Shown: piece after piece, positions 8,369-16,474 of the stretch
Layout of the letters: every line of letters starts with the position of its first letter
Position numbering within the stretch: position 1 is the stretch's first letter
NCBI GenBank assembly: GCA_028703035.1
Contig: JAQVNR010000004.1
Location: 1-32,870 of the forward strand
Source of the DNA: Bacilli bacterium
GTDB lineage: Bacteria; Bacillota_I; Bacilli_A; RF39; UBA660
Length of the DNA: 32,870 bases
Reading direction: 5' to 3'
Program-made: the position numbers and the translations under genes
Notes under the pieces: model-generated
The model's input: only the letters and a program-made list of their open reading frames with translations
Databases searched by the model: none
Told to the model about the DNA's origin: nothing

Positions 8369-9105
8369 TCCTCACTTTCTTTTCTATCTTCATACATAGA
8401 ATCTATTAAATTAAATAAATCCGTTTCAATTGTATTTTCTATGTTAAGATCTTTTTCATCACTATATGGCTGGTCTGGTAATTCATCATCAATTATTGGT
8501 TTTATTTCTTCTTTTTTTATATTTTTTTCGTCTTCAGCCATTAATATCTCATCTAGTGTTTTTAAAGCTTCATCTGCTTCTTTAACAGGCTTCTCTTCTT
8601 TAGAAGTCTTTTTTTTAGAAATCTCTTTTTTAGAATTTATTCCGTAAGCTTTTTTTCTTACCTCATCTAAATCAGGGGCAGCAACACCAATATCTGTTTT
8701 AACTATTATATCATCTTTACTATAATTTTGATCTAGTATTCCATAGACTGGTGATATTATTGGCGTTGGTTTAAACTTATCTTTTGATTTCTCGGTTTTC
8801 ATCTCTTCGTTAAATAGCCTCGAAAAATCTTTTGGATCAGATTTTCTTACTGGTTCATCTTCAAACTTGAAATTGCGATTACTCCTTGTAACTTCTTCTA
8901 CTTCTAAAGGAAAATTAAATGTTGAATCAGATTTCATTAATTCTCTTTCTGATATTTCTTCTTTAGAAATTTTGATTTCTTTAATTGTATTTTCTTCCTG
9001 AAATTTGGGTAATTTAATTTCTTCTTTTTCTTTTTTAGTTATTATAGGTAATTCATCTTCTTCAATATCAAACAAGACATCTTTAAGCTTTTTAAATACT
9101 TTCAT
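8365..9105 (-). CDS. Charged, probably disordered hypothetical protein with ISPVYGILDQNYSKDDI motif
   Basis: K/E-rich; short hydrophobic motif; overlaps next gene by 4 nt. Confidence 0.7.
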   Translation of the reverse strand: MKVFKKLKDVLFDIEEDELPIITKKEKEEIKLPKFQEENTIKEIKISKEEISERELMKSDSTFNFPLEVEEVTRSNRNFKFEDEPVRKSDPKDFSRLFNEEMKTEKSKDKFKPTPIISPVYGILDQNYSKDDIIVKTDIGVAAPDLDEVRKKAYGINSKKEISKKKTSKEEKPVKEADEALKTLDEILMAEDEKNIKKEEIKPIIDDELPDQPYSDEKDLNIENTIETDLFNLIDSMYEDRKESEE

Positions 9106-9118
9106 GTATATACTCTCC

Positions 9119-9754
9119 TTAATTAATTAAATCTGGATCAGGTATGTCATCGTCATATTTATCATATTCCTGAACATACTCAACATAATTACTATCCCTT
9201 CCACGTACTTCAAATATATTTAACGCCTCTTCATTGAACTTTAGGATGTCATCACCCATCATGTTTTTGAGTATATCATCATTATATTTGATAGTAGATA
9301 ATATAACTAGAGAATTAACTATTCCTTCTTTTAAATAATTAATGTCTACTATTAGTTCTATTTTAGCATAATTATACATTATTTCAATTAAATATTTATT
9401 ATTTTGTAAATTAACTTCTAAATAACCTTCTTTATCTTGATAATTGATAACTTTACTTAAATAACTATTTTCATTTAAGGTGTATTCTTCTTTAATATTA
9501 TTATAATAACTAACAAGATCAACATATAAATAATATTTATAACCTTGGGATGTTATTTTTTCATTTAATTCATTTACTTCTTTAACTACTAAATTTGTTG
9601 GTAAATAATATTTATAACCAGTCCTGTAAGTATTAGTTAAATTTAGTTTACTTTGAATAACTTCACTAATTAATTTATCTTCATCTGCTTTACTTATATT
9701 AGTACAGCCAGTTATAAATAAACATAAAGTTAAAATTAATAATATTTTTCTCAT
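9119..9754 (-). CDS. Putative lipoprotein
   Basis: MRKILLILTLCLFITGCTN signal peptide and lipobox. Confidence 0.75.
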   Translation of the reverse strand: MRKILLILTLCLFITGCTNISKADEDKLISEVIQSKLNLTNTYRTGYKYYLPTNLVVKEVNELNEKITSQGYKYYLYVDLVSYYNNIKEEYTLNENSYLSKVINYQDKEGYLEVNLQNNKYLIEIMYNYAKIELIVDINYLKEGIVNSLVILSTIKYNDDILKNMMGDDILKFNEEALNIFEVRGRDSNYVEYVQEYDKYDDDIPDPDLIN

Positions 9755-9858
9755 ATGCACCTGCCTGCTCCAATTATACCAAAAATATTAATATATTTAA
9801 ATCTTTTTATATATAAAAATTAAGCAAAGGTACAAATAATATAAACTTTATATATTTA

Positions 9859-10470
9859 TTATTTATTTTTAGTTGCATATAAATAATTTATTGTTTGTCC
9901 TTTTAAAGCAAACTTTTTTTCATATTCAGTTAAAACATTAAATATATCTTCCTGATGCAAGTCTAGTGATACTTTTTTTAATGTATAACCGCACTTACTA
10001 AAAGAAGTAAGTGAGTAAGCAAATAAAGATTTATTATCAGTCTTTTGATAAATATTTATAATATTATCAAAGATTGTTTCATAAAGTTTTATAAAATTTG
10101 GACTAGTAAGCCTTCTTTTCTCATGGCGAGTTTTAGGCCATGGATCAGAAAAATTTAAATAAAGCGCTGTAATTTTAATTTTGATATATTTATTTATATC
10201 AATAGCATCAAAATTCATAAATTTTAAATTGTTTGGTAATTCTTCTACTTTTTCTAAAGCTCTTACTAAAACTGATTCATATTTTTCGATTCCTACAAAA
10301 TTAATACTTGGAAAAGTCTTTGCCATCTCAATTAAAAAATCTCCCTTACCAGTTCCTATTTCAAGATGCACAGGATTATTATTATCAAAAGTATCTTGAT
10401 TTAATTCTTTAATTACTAGTGCGTGTGACTGAGCAATCTCACTTGCATTCTTAACATTTCTTAAGCGCAT
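9859..10470 (-). CDS. trmB: tRNA (guanine-N7-)-methyltransferase
   Basis: PVHLEIGTGKGDFLIEMA, NFSDPWPKTRHEKRRLT. Confidence 0.95.
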   Translation of the reverse strand: MRLRNVKNASEIAQSHALVIKELNQDTFDNNNPVHLEIGTGKGDFLIEMAKTFPSINFVGIEKYESVLVRALEKVEELPNNLKFMNFDAIDINKYIKIKITALYLNFSDPWPKTRHEKRRLTSPNFIKLYETIFDNIINIYQKTDNKSLFAYSLTSFSKCGYTLKKVSLDLHQEDIFNVLTEYEKKFALKGQTINYLYATKNK

Positions 10471-10489
10471 TTTTATGCCTCCTTTATAA

Positions 10490-10516
10490 ACATTTATCCT
10501 AAACTTACATATAATA
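10490..10516 (+). promoter_or_regulatory. Candidate SigK-type promoter (AC-N16-CATATAATA)
   Basis: Same layout as upstream of the cotY-like gene. Confidence 0.4.
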
Positions 10517-10533
10517 GTCTAGAGGTGAAGAAG

Positions 10534-10860
10534 ATGAAAAAAAATAGAAATGCTTTTTTTGAAAGCTCTGGATATGGTAATATTAATCCTGGTATGAACC
10601 CTAATATGATGAATCCAAATATGATGCAACCAGGACAAATAAGTAGTAATGCTAACTTTTATGCAGGTCCTCCCCTTAATCAAAATGTAAATACGGGTGG
10701 AATGACTAGCGTTCCTGCAGATATAGACTCTAGACTTGCAAAAATAGAAAGACAAATAAACAGATTAGAAACTAGAGTTAATAAATTAGAAGGAGATACA
10801 GAGGGAGTTATTTATCCAGAAAACGATTATAATTATTCTAATTCTATGTATATGGTTTAA
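10534..10860 (+). CDS. Hypothetical Met/Asn/Pro-rich protein with C-terminal coiled coil
   Basis: NPNMMNPNMMQP repeats, IDSRLAKIERQINRLETRVNKLE; RBS AGAGGTGAAG before ATG. Confidence 0.7.
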   Translation: MKKNRNAFFESSGYGNINPGMNPNMMNPNMMQPGQISSNANFYAGPPLNQNVNTGGMTSVPADIDSRLAKIERQINRLETRVNKLEGDTEGVIYPENDYNYSNSMYMV

Positions 10861-12509
10861 CTCTTTGTTTTTATTTTAAACTTACCAAAGGTGAGTTTTT
10901 TTATGATCTTTTCTAAATCTTTGCCACCAAATATATATTGAGGTATTTTCATCTTTACACTAATGCCTAAATAAATTATGCCCCCAATTACAGCATTTAT
11001 TAAAATTACCTTGACTGCATCAGTTCTACTATAAACATTAAATGGTAAGAACATATTTATTACAAGTAATATAGCTGTCATAGTTAGGGCTGGTACAAGT
11101 AATTTTAAAACTTGTTTAATTGTTTCTTTATATGATAATTTGTGTTCTAAGCTTATGGCATGAAGCCCTATATAAATAGATATTATAAAACTAATTAAAG
11201 TAGCTGCTAATGCTCCATAATAAGCTCCAATTCCAATATAATTACATAGAATCATTAAAGGTACATTAAGTACTACTTTAAATAAAAATCCAAAAATACT
11301 TGATTGATAAACTGCTTTATATTTATTTAAACTTTGCAGTGTTGAGGTAACAATCATATATAGATTAGCAAATAAAGCTGTAAATATTAAGACTCTTAAT
11401 ATCTCTCCACCATAATGATTAATGTTATAAAATAATGTCCAAACAGGTATAGCTAAGATTGATAAACCTAAAGTAAGAGGAACCGATATATATATTATCA
11501 TTTGGAGTGATTTATTAATCTTATGATTTAAATCATCCCAATTTTTCTTAGTGTATGCCTCAACTATAGAAGGTATTAAACTAACAGTCATCCCCATTGC
11601 AATTGAATTAACAATCATACATAATTTGCTACCCCAAGTAGCAATAGCGCTCGTTATAAATTCAGCATCACTTGCTGTATAACCTAAATGATCAAGAGTC
11701 CTTAAAATTAAAACCATATCTACAAAGTTATAAACACTGTTAACTAAGTTTATAATTACAAACGGTATTGCATAAATTGCAATTTTTTTAAGAATAGCTT
11801 TATCAGAAATATTATCTTTTTTATATTCTTTATCTAGATTTAAAGCTTTTTTATTTTTTTGGATACTTCTTTGTAAGTAAATATAAGCTACTACACCACC
11901 CACAAATGCTCCAAAAACTGCTATACCAACTGCTAAAGTAAGACTTGAATTAAATACTTTATAAGCAAGGTATGATCCAGTTAATATTACAAATATTCTT
12001 ACTATTTGTTCAATTAGATTAGAGCTAGATGAAGGAGTTATATAGTTATGTCCTTGTAAAAAGCCCTTAGTTACACTCAAATGAGGAATTATTAAAATTG
12101 CAAAAGAAACACATCTTATAACAAAAGAAACATCTTCTATTGTATTACCACCTGTTAAATTACCAAGAATTAAGACTGCAAGTTCTTCTGCAAAAACAAA
12201 GAGAACTATAAATGATGCAACTGATATATAACCAATAAACTTTTTTCCAAGTTTAAAAGCTCTAGTTTTTGCCTCAGTCATACCAAGCGCACTATATTCG
12301 CTAATTATTTTACTAATTGCACTAGGTATCCCAGCTGATGAAATACTTAAGAATATTAAATATATATTATAAGCATAACTATATAAAGCTCCACCTTTTG
12401 AACCAACAATTATATAAAAAGGCACAACATAAATCATCCCCAATATTTTAACTAATATTACCGATGCAGTTGCGATAAACGTTCCTTCAATAAAACTGTT
12501 TTTTTTCAT
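10857..12509 (-). CDS. Lipid flippase of SpoVB/YtgP (MOP superfamily) type
   Basis: GTFIATASVILVKILGMIYVVPFYIIVG...SSAGIPSAISKIISEY, about 14 TM segments. Confidence 0.85.
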   Translation of the reverse strand: MKKNSFIEGTFIATASVILVKILGMIYVVPFYIIVGSKGGALYSYAYNIYLIFLSISSAGIPSAISKIISEYSALGMTEAKTRAFKLGKKFIGYISVASFIVLFVFAEELAVLILGNLTGGNTIEDVSFVIRCVSFAILIIPHLSVTKGFLQGHNYITPSSSSNLIEQIVRIFVILTGSYLAYKVFNSSLTLAVGIAVFGAFVGGVVAYIYLQRSIQKNKKALNLDKEYKKDNISDKAILKKIAIYAIPFVIINLVNSVYNFVDMVLILRTLDHLGYTASDAEFITSAIATWGSKLCMIVNSIAMGMTVSLIPSIVEAYTKKNWDDLNHKINKSLQMIIYISVPLTLGLSILAIPVWTLFYNINHYGGEILRVLIFTALFANLYMIVTSTLQSLNKYKAVYQSSIFGFLFKVVLNVPLMILCNYIGIGAYYGALAATLISFIISIYIGLHAISLEHKLSYKETIKQVLKLLVPALTMTAILLVINMFLPFNVYSRTDAVKVILINAVIGGIIYLGISVKMKIPQYIFGGKDLEKIIKKLTFGKFKIKTKS

Positions 12510-12522
12510 TATATGTCACTTT

Positions 12523-12693
12523 CTAATCTCTATAAATCACTAAGGCTGAAAAACAATATATTTGTTCTTCACCATTAGTTGTAATAGCAACGCTATATTT
12601 GATATCAAATAAATCTTCTATTTCACTTAAAAAACTATTAATAGCGCTCTCTAAATCCTTTTCATGGGATTCATCAAATACTTTAACTAACAT
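12523..12693 (-). CDS. Sporulation protein Cse60 family
   Basis: MLVKVFDESHEKDLESAINSFLSEI...DIKYSVA; RBS AAAGGAGG. Confidence 0.75.
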   Translation of the reverse strand: MLVKVFDESHEKDLESAINSFLSEIEDLFDIKYSVAITTNGEEQIYCFSALVIYRD

Positions 12694-12896
12694 ATGCCCT
12701 CCTTTATTTAAGGATAGCACTTGCTTAAGTTAAATTTTGTCGTTTTTCTAAATTTAAATTCACTGATTTATATCTATAATTATATCTAAAACCAAAACAA
12801 AAATCGACTTTTAGATAGCCTGTTTACACTAGATTGGCATATATTAAGTTCATACAACTATGCAAAGATAATATTATTAAATATGTTAATTAAATG

Positions 12897-13577
12897 TTAA
12901 TTACTTAAATAAGATTTAACTAAATCATAAATATCATCAGAAATAGCTTCTATTGTTCTGACTTCATTATCTTTAGTACAATTAATCATATCAAATTTAT
13001 ATCTTTCTTTTATTAAAAAGTAAGTTTCTTCAGCATTTATTTGATGATTTTTGTCTCTTTCAGCACCATCTTTTGACTCACTTCTTCTTTTTCTTAAAAC
13101 CTCTCCTGCTTCATATGGCATGTATAAGAAAATTACTTTATCTGGTTTAGGTAGTTCAAGTAAGTTAAATTCTAAATGTTCAAGCCATAAAAGCATGGCA
13201 ATTTTTTCTTTTTCCGAATTGAATTTAGCGCCTTGATGTCCCATGTTAGATTCAACATACCGATCTAAGATAACTGTTGTGCCATTAGATAATTTGTCCG
13301 TTATTTTTGATATATTATAAACTCTGTCAGCTGCATAATAAAGTGCGGCTACTTTTGGGGGAATATGTGTTGTTCCTTCAGGAAAAGTACATTTTCCATA
13401 ATCGGACTTACCTAAAATATTTCTAGCTATTATCTCCCCCGTTGGAGTATCATACATCGGAAAAGATAAATATTCAGCTTTGATTCCGCTTTTATTTAAT
13501 CTTTCTACTAACTTAGTTGACTGAGTTTTTTTACCGGAACAGTCTGTTCCTTCAATTACAATTAATTTACCTCGCAT
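12897..13577 (-). CDS. tmk: Thymidylate kinase
   Basis: IVIEGTDCSGKKTQ P-loop, ILDRYVESNMGHQG. Confidence 0.9.
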   Translation of the reverse strand: MRGKLIVIEGTDCSGKKTQSTKLVERLNKSGIKAEYLSFPMYDTPTGEIIARNILGKSDYGKCTFPEGTTHIPPKVAALYYAADRVYNISKITDKLSNGTTVILDRYVESNMGHQGAKFNSEKEKIAMLLWLEHLEFNLLELPKPDKVIFLYMPYEAGEVLRKRRSESKDGAERDKNHQINAEETYFLIKERYKFDMINCTKDNEVRTIEAISDDIYDLVKSYLSN

Positions 13578-14252
13578 TTACATTACTTCCTTATCTTCTA
13601 TTTTTTTCTTGAATTTATATAACTTAGCTGGCCTATTTCCATCAAATTGCTCATGTTTACTAGTATCATCTAAAATATCTAAGCTAAGTATTTTCTTACG
13701 AAAATTTCGTCGATCAAATTTTTTATTTAAAATGGCTTCATATACTTTTTGGAGTTCTGGAATTGTTACTGTATCCGGATATAAAACTTTTAAAATATTT
13801 GATTTAACTATTTTCTTTTGAAGTTCTTTTACTCCTTCAGCTAAGATTTCTTCATGATCAAAGCCAAGTGGTGGTATTTTATCTAAAGCAAACCAATCAG
13901 CATTAGAAGTAGTTCTAGTTTTTCTTAATATATTTACTCTTTTAGAGTCTATTACTCCAAAAAAACAAACTGCTACCATTCTCATAACTGGACTTCTGTT
14001 AACTTCACCAAAAATTTTAAATTCAGTTATATTAATATTTTTAATTCCTGATTTTTCTTCAATTTCTCTTAATGCTCCAGTTATTAAATCTTCATTATTA
14101 TATAGAGCTCCACCAGTTAAGACCCAATATCCTGCGAAAGGCTCATTGGTTCTTTTAACAAGTAAAACTTTGGTAATGCCTTGCTCAACAGTAAAAAGAA
14201 CAGTTATAACATGAATTCCTTGATTTTTATACAGCTTATTTCTGACGTCCAT
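13578..14252 (-). CDS. NrtR-like Nudix-domain protein with C-terminal winged-helix-like region
   Basis: Nudix box GALYNNEDLITGALREIEEKSGI; C-terminal TIPELQKVYEAILNKKFDRRNFRKKIL typical of Nudix-related regulators. Confidence 0.82.
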   Translation of the reverse strand: MDVRNKLYKNQGIHVITVLFTVEQGITKVLLVKRTNEPFAGYWVLTGGALYNNEDLITGALREIEEKSGIKNINITEFKIFGEVNRSPVMRMVAVCFFGVIDSKRVNILRKTRTTSNADWFALDKIPPLGFDHEEILAEGVKELQKKIVKSNILKVLYPDTVTIPELQKVYEAILNKKFDRRNFRKKILSLDILDDTSKHEQFDGNRPAKLYKFKKKIEDKEVM

Positions 14253-14781
14253 TTTTACTTTTTCTCTTCTTTAAACAATTAGAACAAAGAGCTATATAAT
14301 TTTCATTTCCAACTAAGACTGTTTTTACTTTTTTTCCGTCATAATATGAATATATAGCATCCCGATTACAATCATTACATGATGCTTTTTTGGTAACTAT
14401 TTGATCAGCAACTGCTAAAATTTCAGGCATAATTCCAAATGGTTCTTGCTCGCTAGTTTGATTAAGTCCGGCAATAAATATATCAATATCTTTTTTAATT
14501 GATAAATCAAGTAGAATTTGAACATTACCAGTTAAAAGGTTTGCTTCATCAATAAAAATAGTCGTAATTTTTTTATTAAGATATTTTTTAATATCTTTTA
14601 AATCTTTTATTAAAATAGCTTTTACTTCTTTATTGCATCTAGTTTTAATAATTCCATAATCTCTTGTATCAATAAAAGGTTTAAATAATAATATTTTGCT
14701 TTTATGATATTTTTTATTATATTCATCTAATAATTCATCAGATTTACCGCTAAACATTGGCCCAGTTATTACTTTAATCAT
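14236..14781 (-). CDS. tdk: Thymidine kinase
   Basis: ITGPMFSGKSDEL, FIDEANLL, zinc site CNDCNRDA...CSNC; RBS AGGAG before ATG at 14781. Confidence 0.93.
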   Translation of the reverse strand: MIKVITGPMFSGKSDELLDEYNKKYHKSKILLFKPFIDTRDYGIIKTRCNKEVKAILIKDLKDIKKYLNKKITTIFIDEANLLTGNVQILLDLSIKKDIDIFIAGLNQTSEQEPFGIMPEILAVADQIVTKKASCNDCNRDAIYSYYDGKKVKTVLVGNENYIALCSNCLKKRKSKNGRQK

Positions 14782-14791
14782 TATTACTCCT

Positions 14792-14811
14792 ATGTGTATC
14801 TTATTACACAT
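14792..14811. promoter_or_regulatory. Candidate operator palindrome ATGTGTA-TCTTAT-TACACAT
   Basis: Perfect 7-bp arms between -10 and RBS of tdk. Confidence 0.6.
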
Positions 14812-14813
14812 TA

Positions 14814-14842
14814 ATCATATAATAATTAAAAAAGTAAGTCAA
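14814..14842 (-). promoter_or_regulatory. SigA-type promoter TTGACT-N17-TATGAT for tdk operon
   Basis: Direct reading, minus strand. Confidence 0.7.
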
Positions 14843-14888
14843 GAAAAAGAGACTTAATTTACAGTTTCAAATTAGTAATTTAGAAAGC

Positions 14889-15924
14889 TTACAAGTCTAA
14901 GCTATCTTTATTTAAAAGAAATTCTTGCAATCCTATAATAACAATTCCTAGTTCATTTTGCCATACTTTGGCAATTGAGCCAATTATCTTTTTAAAGGAA
15001 TCATCTATTCTAACTAATGATTTTTGTTCTTGTTCCATTTTTTCTTTAGTTCCAATATGTAGAGCTGACTGGATATAATATCTTTTACTACCTTGATTAC
15101 ATATAAAATCTACTTCTAATTGTTTTCTTATTTTTTCACCATCTTCAGATACCATATTATGTTCTACTAATCCAACATCTACATTATAACCTCTAGAAAT
15201 AAGCTCATTAAAATGATATTTAGAAGGTGTAGAAATATATTTTTTACCTTTAACATCATATCTATCAGCTTTGCAGATCATAAATGATTCTAAAACTATA
15301 TCTTTTTGCAAATTATTCCTATCAATTATATCTTTAAAATAAACTTTTTCAAAAATAGATCTTAAATATATAATTTTTTCTTCATCTTTTTTAAAAGATA
15401 AAATCATTGGTAATCCGCCATAATTTAAGTATTCATCCCAAGCTTCTTTTTCGGGACCTTCAAAAGCTGCTTTAAATTCACTGAAACTTAATGGATTAAC
15501 TCGTATTTCATATCCTCGACCTCTAAATTCTGTGATTATATTGGTCGAAAAAAATTGAATTACTTCCTGTTACATATATATCCAAATTATTTAATTTATT
15601 TAATCCATTTAATACTTTTTCAAAATTTGAAACAAATTGAATTTCATCTAAAAATATATAGTATTTTTCTTAAGATACAATTCTTTCTCTAATATATGCT
15701 CCAAGTACTTTAGAATTTAAAAGATTCTCATTTTCATCATTATCTAAAGATAATTTTATAATATTTTCTTTTTTTACCCCTTCAGCTATTAAGTAATCAT
15801 AATATAAATTAAACAACAAGTATGATTTACCACACCTTCTTATTCCAGTTATGACCTTAATAATATTATTATCACGTAAACTTATTAGTTTGTTTAAATA
15901 TAAATCTCTTTATATTTCTCTCAT
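14889..15924 (-). pseudogene. Decayed ATP-binding protein (AAA_14/DUF4143 type)
   Basis: MREI*RDLYLNKLISLRDNNIIKVITGIRRCGKSYLLFN...RERIVS*EKYYIFLDEIQF...VTGSNS; two in-frame stops and a frameshift near 15545-15555. Confidence 0.88.
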
Positions 15925-15946
15925 AGTAGCTCCTTTTGAATATTTT

Positions 15947-15960
15947 TGCGGGTACCCGCA
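15947..15960. promoter_or_regulatory. GC-rich perfect palindrome TGCGGGTACCCGCA
   Basis: Just upstream of decayed ATPase start; followed on + by CTTTTTTT. Confidence 0.65.
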
Positions 15961-15974
15961 CTTTTTTTCAATTT

Positions 15975-16388
15975 CTATTTAAAAGTATATCCACATGAAA
16001 TACAATATTTATTTAGAATATCATTAGGTGTAGCGCACTCTGGGCAAAACTTTTGGGTTTTATGTAATTTTATATCAAGTACTTCAACGTTTGGTGCTTC
16101 CTTGCTAGGCTGCATATTAAATGCATTAACTGCCTCAAATTTTTCTTCATTTAGTAAAAACTTTTTTGCTTCTATTTCAGAATTAGCTATCAGCTGAGCT
16201 TCAATTTCCGGAACTTTTTTTTCTATAGGTGTAACAGTCTCTTCGATAATATTACTTTCTATTTCTTGAGGTGCCATTAAGTCTATTTTATTAGAATCCA
16301 ATGACACTAAATCAGGAATATTATGTTCAATAAATTCCTCTTCTATTACTTCTTCTTTTTTATTAAATATTTTCTTTAAAAATTTCAT
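15975..16388 (-). CDS. Hypothetical protein with C-terminal zinc ribbon
   Basis: CPECATPNDILNKYCISCGYTF. Confidence 0.65.
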   Translation of the reverse strand: MKFLKKIFNKKEEVIEEEFIEHNIPDLVSLDSNKIDLMAPQEIESNIIEETVTPIEKKVPEIEAQLIANSEIEAKKFLLNEEKFEAVNAFNMQPSKEAPNVEVLDIKLHKTQKFCPECATPNDILNKYCISCGYTFK

Positions 16389-16446
16389 ATGACTACCATT
16401 CTTTCAAGGATATCTTTTTATCTTCCTAAGTAAATATTACCATATT

Positions 16447-16474
16447 AAAAGATTGAATTCAATTCAATCTTTAA
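16447..16474 (-). terminator. Intrinsic terminator of leuS
   Basis: AAAGATTGAATT GA ATTCAATCTTTT on minus strand. Confidence 0.7.

Noticed and set aside
7793-8647. Plus-strand Ser/Phe/Ile-rich ORFs (7793-8107, 8139-8327, 8441-8647)
   Set aside because: Typical antisense translations of Lys/Glu-rich coding genes.
10519-10755. Minus-strand 78-aa His/Ile-rich ORF
   Set aside because: Antisense of the Asn/Met-rich repeats of the 10534-10860 gene; repeat-derived artefact.
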